This document shows positions 26,048 to 35,700 of a DNA stretch of 64,000 nt, in pieces (within the stretch, counting starts at the first letter, position 1; every line of letters begins with the position of its first letter). Source of the stretch: Candidatus Dadabacteria bacterium (GTDB lineage: Bacteria > Desulfobacterota_D > UBA1144 > Nemesobacterales > Nemesobacteraceae). The DNA is taken from the NCBI GenBank assembly GCA_022822065.1, contig JAJECI010000010.1:62001-126000 (forward strand), written 5' to 3'. The notes beneath the pieces are model-generated. The model was not told where the DNA came from, made no database searches, and saw only the letters and a list, made by a program, of their open reading frames with translations. A program made the position numbers and the translations under genes.

Positions 26048-29000
26048 GAATGTCCCCCGCTGTTTCGGGACGAAATTGCATCATGCAGATCAAGAGCTAT
26101 AGAGTCTGCGTCCGCCAGAGCCGCGGATTTCATCCAGAAGCGCTTCTGGGACGGTTTGACAAGATAGAGATTGCTGCCGATGAAAATCCGCAAGTCGGGA
26201 ATTAACTGAAAGTTTCCGGGAAGAGGCTTTCCCATGGACTCGAAAAGACGCGACACCACTTCATCAACGAAAGAGTTGCTGTTCTCGGAATATCGGAAAT
26301 CTTCAGGCTTTTCCTCAAGGGAAAGACGCAGGACAGCCAGATCTTCGTTTCTCGCCTCAAGTCCGGCGCAGACGGTACTGCCATCGGCAAACCAGCCTCT
26401 CATTCTGCGGACCAGCGTGTCCGCGTACCTCCGGCGGTCCCCATAGTTTGAAGGTTCCCATATCTCCGGTATCCTGCCTCGGTGCGGTTGTGCGGCTGGA
26501 ACAACTTTTTTCACAGTGTCCTCGACGAGGGCTATCTCCTCTTTCGAAAGGCAGAAAAACTTGTAGGCGGCACGGTCAACCTTATTGAAAATGCCATTAT
26601 TGCTTTCAGCTTGAAGCTTGAAGCTCGAAGCCGAGCGGGCCGCTTGATCAACCAGAGAAACCAGTTCGGCCGCGGCAGACCGGGAGCGCCGAGGCTGCGG
26701 CATGTCATCCGGCGACGGGAACGGGAAATCCAGCAGTTCCAACTTTTTTACCTCGGGACGCTCCGAACCGAACGAAGCAGTGAAGTGAAACGCGAACCAC
26801 AACATAACACTACTGTTCAGGAGTGCCGCCAGAAGCTTCGCGCGGCGTTCTTCGCCTGGGGGGACAACAAGGGAATTAATGATATCTTGGAATGTCATGG
26901 GGTCCTCAACATAAGCCGCCCGCAGCCGCATTCTGGATGTTTTCACGCCACGCGGGACCAGCACCCTGGATCCTTCCTTGAATCCCTCTTCAAAACCCTC
27001 GAGGTAGACAGTGGCGTTTCCCCAAGGACTCAACTGATCGTTGGCGAGAAAAAAGGGCCGGAAGCCTGAAATCGGCAGATGTGGTGTGCTGGCTACGATG
27101 TCGCTATGCTTTCGCCGGTAACTGGCATCCGCAAGGCGTTCCGCTTTGGCCGGCTGGAAACCTTGACCGACTTTCCAGCCGGTGTCTTTGATCTTGGGGA
27201 ACCTAGAGAAGTAGCCAAACAGCTTCGCCTCCGGGTCGCTCATCCACAAACGGAAATTGAATGTCTTCGGTTCTCTTTCAACCGCGCGGGAATCTATCCG
27301 GCACCTGTCGGCGCTTGTGAGCGTGATAAGCCTCCTTGTCTTCAGGTTGAGATTGGCCTTTGGAACCCAGTAGTCAAACTTATAGTTAGAAATATCCTCG
27401 CCGCCCAGACCGTATATAATCAGCGCGGCGGGGCTAGAGGCATTCTCAAACAACTGAAATCTAAGGTCGCAGAAGTTAATTATGCGGAGAACATTGGTTT
27501 CAAGGATGAAGCGCTTGCGCGCGGAAACGGTTGTTTTCGATTGGTTGTGCAGAACCCCCTTGGCCGGCAGAAGAAATGCCACGGTTCCACTCCCGCGAAG
27601 ATGCAGAAGCGATTTCCACGCGAAGGCCCAAGCATCTTCTCCCCAAGGTATCGGGAATCCTTCGCGTTTGCCCCACTCGACGGAGGGGCGGTCTTTCCCG
27701 CGGCGACTCGACCAAGGCGGATTGCCGATCAGAACATCGGCCTTCATCTCATCCGGTCCGACCGTGAAAAAATCCCTGTTGCAAAGAGTTTCGTCCCGAA
27801 GTTTTGGCAGCTTCCTGCCGCGCCCCATGAGGCGCTGCAGGTCCGGCGGGCTCACCTCCTCAAGAAGGGCTATGTAAAGTGAAAACACCGCCATGCGGAC
27901 GGCTCCGCCGTTTATATCAACTCCTCCAAGCCTTGAAAGAATTGAAAGAAGGCTGTCCCAGCGTATCGTTTGCGAACTCCGCGTCCGGCGCCAGTACCCG
28001 CAGAGACGCTGAAATAATCGCACGAGGAACACACCCGATCCGCAGGCCGGGTCAAGAAAGCTTCCCTTCTCCTTGATTTCAGGCGGCAGAAAATCCCATG
28101 CTTGGGAAATTACGGTGTCTGCGAGAAACATCGGAGTGTAATAGGCACCCTGGGCTGCGCGGCCCGGCTGTCCCTTGCCCAGAAACCTGTCGTAGACGGC
28201 ACTGATCAACTCGACCGGTATGTACTTGAAATCGTATCCGCACCAGAACCGAAGCTGGCTGAAGCGGCCGCGCATTTTCTCGCGGCCGGAACGGAACCTC
28301 GCCAGAATTTTCAGATGGGAATCATTAATTGACAAGTCGTCCTCATCTTCAAGCGAACACGGCGCAACGAACAGGTCGCCGTTGAACTGTTCCCGAAGAT
28401 CTTCGAAAAGACGGTGGAGCGGCGTGACTTCCCCCGTTTCCAGCAGTTCGTAAAAGCTCCCGGCAGAACCGCCCGAAGCCCTTGCAAAACATTCTTTCCC
28501 GATAATTTCACGATCCTCCAAGTAGGCGACGAACATAGTCTGAATAAGCAAAGCCTGCGCCGCGTCGCCGGAAAGCCCTGCTTCACGGAGCCGCTCGTGC
28601 GAGGCGGTGAGATTGTCCAAAAGGACCTGATCAACTCGGTCCTTGTATCTGAAAAGTTCGGCATGTTCTTCCCAGAGACGGCCTGACTCGGCTCCGTAGA
28701 TAACCTTTTTAAGCGCGAGGGCATCGCTCACCTCGGCATCGCTCACCTCATTGAATTCCTCGATCAGGCATCTGTTGTCAAAATCCTCGTTATCGCCGGA
28801 ATGCGGAACCTGGAACAGTGAAAATGCCCGCACCGTATCGCCGGAAATCACAAGGAGGAGGCTTGCGAGTCCTTGGTTCCAAAGCGCCGCGTGCAGGGCG
28901 ACTGTCGCCTGGCGGTCATATTCGTCGACTGACAGGATCGCAATGGTCGGTACATCCTGAACGCAGAAAACCGCAGACAAGCGCATCTCACTTAATGCCG

Positions 29001-29136
29001 TTCTTATCGCACCCGCATGGGGAACATCTTGTACATCATCGGCATTTTCGTAGAGTTCGGGAATCCTGCGGGCGGCAAGATTGAGGCGCTTCTTCCATTC
29101 CTGCCCAAGGGGCCTTGTCTGCACAGCGTTCGGCAT
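26044..29136 (-). CDS. N6-adenine DNA methyltransferase (large, Eco57I/PglX-like)
   Basis: 1030 residues. The SAM-binding motif I FLDPACGSGVFLVRLF is at about 360-375 and catalytic motif IV VLIGNPPWSSRRG at about 465-478. The N-terminal ~250 residues lack a recognisable nuclease motif. A C-terminal region after 650 is probably target recognition (VGQGFQPAKAERLADASYRR, GFRPFFLANDQLSPWGN). It methylates adenine in a DNA target; the 4-base overlap with the PD-(D/E)XK gene suggests a protective role against that nuclease. Size and split are closer to Type IIG or BREX-like methylases than to simple Type II. Confidence 0.85.
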   Translation of the reverse strand: MPNAVQTRPLGQEWKKRLNLAARRIPELYENADDVQDVPHAGAIRTALSEMRLSAVFCVQDVPTIAILSVDEYDRQATVALHAALWNQGLASLLLVISGDTVRAFSLFQVPHSGDNEDFDNRCLIEEFNEVSDAEVSDALALKKVIYGAESGRLWEEHAELFRYKDRVDQVLLDNLTASHERLREAGLSGDAAQALLIQTMFVAYLEDREIIGKECFARASGGSAGSFYELLETGEVTPLHRLFEDLREQFNGDLFVAPCSLEDEDDLSINDSHLKILARFRSGREKMRGRFSQLRFWCGYDFKYIPVELISAVYDRFLGKGQPGRAAQGAYYTPMFLADTVISQAWDFLPPEIKEKGSFLDPACGSGVFLVRLFQRLCGYWRRTRSSQTIRWDSLLSILSRLGGVDINGGAVRMAVFSLYIALLEEVSPPDLQRLMGRGRKLPKLRDETLCNRDFFTVGPDEMKADVLIGNPPWSSRRGKDRPSVEWGKREGFPIPWGEDAWAFAWKSLLHLRGSGTVAFLLPAKGVLHNQSKTTVSARKRFILETNVLRIINFCDLRFQLFENASSPAALIIYGLGGEDISNYKFDYWVPKANLNLKTRRLITLTSADRCRIDSRAVEREPKTFNFRLWMSDPEAKLFGYFSRFPKIKDTGWKVGQGFQPAKAERLADASYRRKHSDIVASTPHLPISGFRPFFLANDQLSPWGNATVYLEGFEEGFKEGSRVLVPRGVKTSRMRLRAAYVEDPMTFQDIINSLVVPPGEERRAKLLAALLNSSVMLWFAFHFTASFGSERPEVKKLELLDFPFPSPDDMPQPRRSRSAAAELVSLVDQAARSASSFKLQAESNNGIFNKVDRAAYKFFCLSKEEIALVEDTVKKVVPAAQPHRGRIPEIWEPSNYGDRRRYADTLVRRMRGWFADGSTVCAGLEARNEDLAVLRLSLEEKPEDFRYSENSNSFVDEVVSRLFESMGKPLPGNFQLIPDLRIFIGSNLYLVKPSQKRFWMKSAALADADSIALDLHDAISSRNSGGHS

Positions 29137-29237
29137 GAAATTGTCTGTTCCTAGGAGTCTATAGGACTTTAGCGTACAGATTCATGTAAAATAATAACAT
29201 CAAAACACCGGAAGGAGAATTCAAGAGAATCGGTGTT

Positions 29238-29279
29238 CACTTTCAGATGGAACCAGTATTCATTTTCAAACTGTAATAG
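29238..29279. repeat. IS21-like terminal repeat remnant
   Basis: GGTGTTCACTTTCAGATGGA is followed by a second related unit GTATTCATTTTCAAACTG. Tandem units of the type GTTCACTTTCnnnnGGAA are typical of IS21-family ends. Related units occur at 36801-36951. No istA or istB gene is present. Confidence 0.45.
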
Positions 29280-30220
29280 GCAAAAGCTGATAATGCAGTT
29301 GACGGTTCCTTATATGAAACCACGTATAATTTAACAATGACCGATATAGCAAAACTGCCTACATACGACCTTTTGGCTCTGTACACTAACATCTGTTTCT
29401 TCCTGTTGTACCACGCTCCAAGCACCGCAAGTTCCTTCTGCGAGAGACTCTGTCCATACTCCGCAGCGGCCACAGGCCCCTTAAGCCCGGACAGACGGGA
29501 GAGAATATAGATGGGCAGAATGCAGGCCGCGCCGTGCTTTCTGCCCTGAGCCCTGCGAAAATCAGGAACTTCGCATAGCGCTTCATAAAGTGACTTGAGC
29601 TCCCCGTCCGAACGCTTCGTACCCGCTCTCTTCGCGCTCCACCGCTCCCCCAGAGCGTCGGCATTGCGAAGCATCTTCAAAGCTCTTCTTCTCAACGGGT
29701 AAACATAGAGCTGCTTGCTGTTGCCGTGAGGCTTTTTGTAACGACCGTTGTACCGGGCGTATCCCTTGCTGTTGCCCAGAAGCTTCCAGTTCGACGCCTT
29801 GTACATCGCCCCGTCAAAGTGCCTCGGGTCTACGAAGCTCTCGGCAAGCAGAAGACCGTGTCCGTAGTGTTCTCTCCAGTCATCGCTCAATCGTCTTGTC
29901 ATGGAAGAGAGGAAGAAAGAAGCCAGATTGGGGAACTCCCCCGCTTTGCCCAGCACCAGGAACCTGGTGTTGTTCCCTATGAGGTGGAGGTTTTGGAACT
30001 GGCACTCTTTTTTCCATCCCACCCAGCGGTCCCTGGGGCGGCACTTAAAAGCTCCTGCCTGCCATCCGGCGATAGCGAGCCACTTCCCTTCATGCTCCGC
30101 CACGTAGCGAAGACTTCTGCCGGCAAACTGCTTGAAGCCAAGGTAGTGATGTTCATTCATCAGCTCATCCCATTTAAGGTGTTCGTCGGGACGCGCTACT
30201 CTTACGATTACATCTCGCAA
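29243..30220 (-). pseudogene. DruA-like (DUF4338) domain fused to a truncated ISAs1-type transposase
   Basis: 325 residues. The first ~190 residues match the DUF4338/DruA-like pattern: NEHHYLGFKQFAGRSLRYVA, GWQAGAFKCRPRDRWVGW and LLLAESFVDPRHFDG. Residues from about 205 match the N-terminal region of ISAs1-family transposases (LYEALCEVPDFRRAQGRKHG, SLSQKELAVLGAW). The catalytic DDE part is missing: the last ~60 residues are unrelated, and the final ones (SLKMNTGSI) are read through an IS21-like end. DruA is a component of the Druantia defence system, but DruA-ISAs1 fusions are also known, and this copy is cut. Confidence 0.75.
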
Positions 30221-30565
30221 GGGAAATTGTGGGGAATTGTGTTATGATTTAGTGTGAGATCGCCGTGCTCTACAGTCACTCATACTACCCGTTCAGGATT
30301 ATCCCGATCAGCCGGAAAAGCGAACCTGAGTCGAACCTCTCCTGGGCCTGTCACGTCCCTGCTTCTGCCGAAACGTTCATTGTTTTTTCTTTCTCCCGCC
30401 TTTATCCGAACAAATTCAGAATAAGCGGCAGTATAATATCAGTCGGTTTGGTTTTCAAGCCGCGTGTCAAGGGACTGCCGCACCAGTCCTACCGCATAAG
30501 GCAATTCATCAATTGGTAGGGAATGGGACCGTCGTCTGGGATTTTGCTCAAGCGAAGACCCACGG
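30221..30565. other. Intergenic region without a supported gene
   Basis: About 345 bases. A forward frame of 84 codons exists (30265-30519) but resembles no family and has no ribosome site, so I leave it unannotated. The left part may hold the outer end of the ISAs1-type element; I could not identify its inverted repeat. Confidence 0.4.
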
Positions 30566-31315
30566 TTAAAGCTGATCGGCAATCTTAATCTGTCCAGCCG
30601 TCAGAATCTTCAGCCCCCGTTCAGCAGGCGATAATCCGTAGAGAGACTCAATGAACTCTTTTTCGAGTTCAATACGAATAGGTTCGCCTTTATACGTCTC
30701 CGAACTGACCAAACTAAATGATAACGGATCTTGAGTCATTCTGGGAGTCGTATCTCCCACATTTATCGGGGCTACTTCCATAGCCAGTTTGCCGATCCCC
30801 CACAATTCCGCAAAGCACGCATACCAGTGGTCGAAACAGTTCGTCCATTGCTGGTTCAGATGGTTCGACAAGGGCTTAGTCATGTCGCCTTCAATGGCGT
30901 ACTCGTAGAAGATTGGATTCATCTGCCTACGTGAGAGAAACAGAACGCCACTGGGGTCATCGGGGTTGTCCTCGGGCTTCCCGAGGATCAGGATCCGCTC
31001 ACCACTGTCCTTGAATACAGTCTGACCAGAAACGAAATGACCGGATTCCTCCAACAGTGGAGCAACAAACTTCACGAGGTCGTGAGAGAAGTATTCGGGC
31101 GGATTGCTGGCATGTACCAGAGAGGCGATTAGATTCTCATTGATCTTGCTCTTTCGAGCGGCATCCAAGGTCTTGACGATGGTTCCAATTGACGCGACAA
31201 TGGCAAGACCGATGATAATTCCCTTGACGCGCCCGGATGGACTAGAGATGGTACCAGCGATTGCGGCGAGCAATGTGATCAAGATCAGGATCAATTCGAC
31301 AGCGCCTATCAGCAT
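30566..31315 (-). CDS. Hypothetical membrane-anchored protein
   Basis: 249 residues. Two N-terminal membrane helices (VELILILITLLAAIAGTI at about 6-23 and VKGIIIGLAIVASIGTIV at about 30-47) precede a soluble domain of about 200 residues rich in Trp, Asp and Glu (NHLNQQWTNCFDHWYACFAE). AAAAGGAAA precedes the ATG. No family recognised. Its place in a defence-like island makes a membrane effector possible, but nothing in the sequence proves it. Confidence 0.6.
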   Translation of the reverse strand: MLIGAVELILILITLLAAIAGTISSPSGRVKGIIIGLAIVASIGTIVKTLDAARKSKINENLIASLVHASNPPEYFSHDLVKFVAPLLEESGHFVSGQTVFKDSGERILILGKPEDNPDDPSGVLFLSRRQMNPIFYEYAIEGDMTKPLSNHLNQQWTNCFDHWYACFAELWGIGKLAMEVAPINVGDTTPRMTQDPLSFSLVSSETYKGEPIRIELEKEFIESLYGLSPAERGLKILTAGQIKIADQL

Positions 31316-31723
31316 TTCATTTTCCTTTTATCAAAGCTTGAGTCAAGCAAGGCAAACACCTCAATATTGTAAACAAACATGGCCTTCTTGAGAAGACATT
31401 GCGTACCGTTGCCACATGTAGAGAGATTTTTTTATTGCTCATAGGATTTGCCCATTCAGACCTAAATCCCTATTCCCTGACTTAACAATAAATTTTGACT
31501 ATTGAGCCTCTTGCAAAACTATCGAGGCAACTGACTGTCTGGAAAATCTTACCATTTCCATGGTGAAGAGAACACTAAAGTGCGAGAAGAAGCTGATTTC
31601 CGTCTGTTTTCTGAACCGCGACGACCGAATTTACCGCAATTACGGACACCGCAGGCTCCGGAGCACGGAACTCTCCCGTCGACACGCATACAGAAGCAGA
31701 TAAAAGAGAAGAACTAACAGGAA
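31316..31723. other. Intergenic region with a probable IS end
   Basis: About 400 bases. GAGCCTCTTGCAAAACT at about 31505-31521 resembles the outer inverted repeats of IS5/IS1182-type elements and lies about 200 bases beyond the 3' end of the transposase fragment at 31724-32518. The matching opposite repeat was not found upstream of the transposase. Confidence 0.4.
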
Positions 31724-32518
31724 TCAGTAGAGCAGCCGCATCAGCTGATCAACGGTAAGCGCCAAGATGCCGAACATCAGATGACAAAACGCCTTGGCAT
31801 GTCCCCGCACCCGAAGATGTCTCCCCCCGAACTCGTCCTTTAACCGTCCGTTGGTTCGCTCAACCGTGGAACGCTGCTTGAAACGCTGTCTGCGGGAGTC
31901 AGTTATCCCCACAACTCTCTGTGCCTTTGCTTCGTCTCTCAATTCAGCCTTGAGTTCCGAATTGCGCCGCGGGTTTGTGTCTATAATCGGGACATGTCCA
32001 AGTGACCTGCTGTAATCACCTATAGCATCCACATCGTAGGCAGAGTCCATAAGATCATACAGGCTTACCACCCTCCGTGCTGTCATGGCTGCCAGTGGAA
32101 TCGCAACCTGGCTGTCATGTACGGAAGCTGATGTCAGTATACAGCTCAGCGGAATGCCGAAATCGCCTGAGTCTATATGCAGTTTCCACCCCACCCAGGT
32201 GTGTTTGTAACCCTTGGAGTCTTTCTTCGTTCCGACATCGCATACATCGGGAAGGTCTCCCAGCATCTCGTTTAAGTTCATGTTCCCTTGACGTTCAATG
32301 CGCGTCGGTTCCTTCGGGGGTTTGCAACCTTTGGGCGGACGGCCGCGTTTGCGCTTCGGCTTGCTGTGTTGCGGCTTGGAAGCGGGGCGCTCCCGAGCCT
32401 CTATAGAGGTTGAATCTCTTGATACATGAAGCACCACTTCGTCTGAGAGGAAATCGGGATAGGGGGGAATCTCACGATTCCGCCCCTCCCACAACACCAT
32501 GCACAGGGGTCCGCACAT
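31724..32518 (-). pseudogene. IS5/IS1182-type DDE transposase, 5' truncated
   Basis: 264 residues. DDE residues are visible: HVSRDSTSIEARERP (first Asp), SLYDLMDSAYDVDAIGDYSR (second Asp), and QRSTVERTNGRLKDEFGGRH (Glu). A GRPPKGCKPPKEPTR linker is present. The usual N-terminal ~120-150 residues (DUF772-like) are absent, and the first ~20 codons fall in sequence that looks like the 3' end of a group II intron (32456-32530). No opposite inverted repeat remains. Probably inactive. Confidence 0.75.
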
Positions 32519-32530
32519 GGCGGTTCAATG
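32456..32530 (-). other. Possible 3' end of a group II intron (domains V-VI-like)
   Basis: Reverse-strand sequence GAACCGCCATGTGCGGACCC, then a complementary CATGGTGTTG, forms a 34-35 base domain-V-like hairpin, followed by a GGGGCGGAATC/GATTCCCCCC stem like domain VI and a TATCCCGAT end. The hairpin has imperfections. It abuts the truncated transposase. Assignment is by pattern memory only. Confidence 0.35.
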
Positions 32531-32748
32531 GATTTAGGCTACTGAATCGGGCAACAGGAAACAAATCCAAGTTTGGGTAAGGGCGGCATTCGGTGCTCAT
32601 ACAGCACCAAGCAATAATGACACGGTTGCCTCAAACTGGAGCGTGTGACAAATGCTGTTGTCCTCCCAAATGAAAAAACAACCCGCTTCATCTGGAAATC
32701 AGCTAAGATTGTACCAAGCTTAACTGAAACGAAGAGGCTAACTAGCAG

Positions 32749-35700
32749 ATGGCATCCAAAACAACAGGGCAAATAAAAAGAAACTCCCGTAGCGCTGGTG
32801 GATCAGCGACTGCCTCGGGAATAAATTTTCAAGCTGTAGTCACCGCCATAGCTGGCGTACATCTGATCAATGGAAACCCTCTAGGCTGGCTTGAGGGCTT
32901 GGTTGATGACACGCCGGTGGCTGTCTGGGCCGAGACGGATGGACCGGGTGACGATATCAGACTCGAACTTCGTGATAAATCCACGGTTGAGGTACAAGTC
33001 AAGCGCGGCCTACGAGCCGGGAACAGGCTCTGGACTTCGCTAATGTCGCTTGCCCATGCCATCGCTACGAAGGAAGTCAGTTACGGTGTGCTGATTATCT
33101 CGCCAGATAGCAGCAACCCTATCAAATATGAATTGTCTCAAGACGTGCGCCGACTGGCCGACGGTCGGACTGACGACCTCCGCAGTGTGGCCACGGCTTT
33201 TCACTCGAAACTCAAGGAGGATGGACTGCAACCTCAGTCGGTTTGCAGAAGGCTCAGAATCCAAGTCGTGCACGGATTGGAAAGTGACAGTGCTTCAATA
33301 TTGGCGGCAAAGGCCTTCCTGAGTTCACTGGTTTCCAATCAGCAAGACGTGAACGCCGCCTGGAACCGTCTTTACCGGCAAGCCAATGTAATCATGGAGC
33401 GTAGGGGCCGGTGGGAAGCCTCGGCAATCCTGTGCATGTTCGTGGCTGAAGGAATAAAGATTGCGGATTCGGAGTCTCCGGGCGCGATGCTTGCCCGTCT
33501 GCAAAACTGGGTAACCGATAACAACCGAAGTTTCTCGCTCCCCGGGGTGAGAAAGCCGCTGTCAGTCAGCGAGGCATGGTTGCCTCTTAAGATTCTGGTA
33601 CGTGACTTAAACCATGAACCGGAGTCTGAGGCAGTGGAGGCCATGGAGCGCTATCACGCTGTCGGCCAAAACCGCGCGGTCGATCGTGATTCAGAAACCA
33701 GTGATGCCGAATGGATCGGCCGATTCTATCGGCGTGCCGTGCTGATCGGAGGACCGGGTTCGGGCAAAAGCACCCTGCTGACCAAGGCCGCGCAGCTCTA
33801 CGCGAAGGACGGTTTCCCGGTGCTCAAAATCAAGCTTAGCGCCGTGGCGGCCCGAATGGAGTCCGGCGATACATTCGCCAATAGCATATTCCACCTGGGG
33901 TTGGACGGCTCTGCCATTTCACCGGACGATGACGTGAAAACCGCGTTTCCCAATTGGGTCTTGCTCTGTGACGGTCTCGACGAATGCCACAATCAGCAGG
34001 AAGCCGTGGCCGAGGGCTTGAAACGGTTCGCATCCGGACATCCTCAAGCCCGCATCATCGTAACCACCCGGCCGACCGGCTACTCGACGACTGAGATAGC
34101 GGATTGGCGCCACTACGAACTTCTGCCCCCGGATTTCTCTTCAGGTTCGGAGCATCTCGCGAAGCTGATCCGGGCCACATTACCGACAACCAACGAGCTT
34201 TACGGGAACGCGCTTGACATCGCTGCTGACGAACTGAAAAAATGCGCTTCGCCCCGGGTCATTTCCCGGAGCCCTCTCTTGCTCGGGATGGCCGCGTCAC
34301 TGCTCGCAAATGGCGACAGGCTCGGAACTTCAAAGGCCGAGCTTTACCAGAATCTTTTCGCGTTGATTGACAAAACACCCAGTTCGCGTCCGGTCGGGCA
34401 ACAAATGTCCCGATCGGTTCTGACACGTATGCTCAATGTTCTGGGTTGGGAACTGGTCGCAAACCCTTTCAACTCCGAAACAACCATACTGGAACATTGC
34501 GCCGATCGTCTGGAGGCTGAAGTTGGAAAAACTCATCTGGAGACACTGGAAATTGTGTCCAACTGTCTTCATCAATGGGAAAACACAGGGCTGGTGGAAA
34601 AAGTATATCATGGCTCGGGTTCTCTGCTCACGTTCATACACAAGACCTTCACTGAATTCGCGGCGGCACGGTATCTGCGTGACCTTAACTTGGAGAAACA
34701 GCGGGAGGAGGTTGCAAACCGGCTGGATGATCCCGACTGGGCGGAGGTGCTTGGTTTCGCAAGCGGAATGGGGTTAGCCGAGAACATCGTTTCGGAAGCG
34801 GCGACCGGGGATGAAAAAGGAATCAGGCGGCTCGAACTGGCACTTTCCATCCTCGTTGACCCAGGCGCGTCGGTTCCGCTCGACCTGTGTCAGAAAATCG
34901 TCGGACTCGCATTCAACTATATTGACGGTAACCAAACAGACGATGTTTTCTCCCTTGGTTGTGCGCTGGCCGAAGCCGCCAAGACCCATACCGGTCTTCT
35001 GGGACAGGTCGCGGCGTCCCGACTGCAGTCACCACTGTTCCCGACACGTCTGATCGCCTGGACCTGCGCGGTCGAAGCGGGTCCGGAATATTACGACCTG
35101 GACACCGTTCCCTCACAGATCAATTCCTTGACTGCGGAGCTTAGTAAAAGTTCGGCCTCATCCTTGCTGGATGAATCTGGGCCACTGAGTCGGGAGATGC
35201 TACTGCGAGTCCGTAAAGACCGGGAACTCCTGCAACGGTTGGCTCTGGCTTTTGTCAGACGAATTCTGGATGTCTGGTCCCCAGAGACGACAGATAAGTA
35301 CGTCATGAAAATCTGGAACAACGACCGTCTCAACACCATCGGCTTTCACAAGAAACTCGAGGAGTTGTACATATCCAAAGGTCGAAAGTTTGAACTCCGA
35401 ACTGCGATTGCAAGCGCAGCAGCCAAGCACATGAAATCCTTTAAGGCTGACAGCAAAGAATATTATCGCATAACTTGCGCCGCCCTTCAGGCCATATTTT
35501 CAAGTTTCGCACCTACAGATAAAATGGCGGATGCAATTGATCTTGAACAATCACCCGCACTGCAACTAAGCGCTTTCCTGGAGATCATCGGTTTTGGAAA
35601 CGTGGTCATCTCTGATATGTTGGCATGGACCAAACAATATGATGCCGAGGCGGTGCGTGAAGTCCTGCTAGCGCTGGTTAAGATATCGGCGGTTGACGAA

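Noticed and set aside
30265-30519. Forward frame of 84 codons
   Set aside because: No ribosome site, no family resemblance, odd composition.
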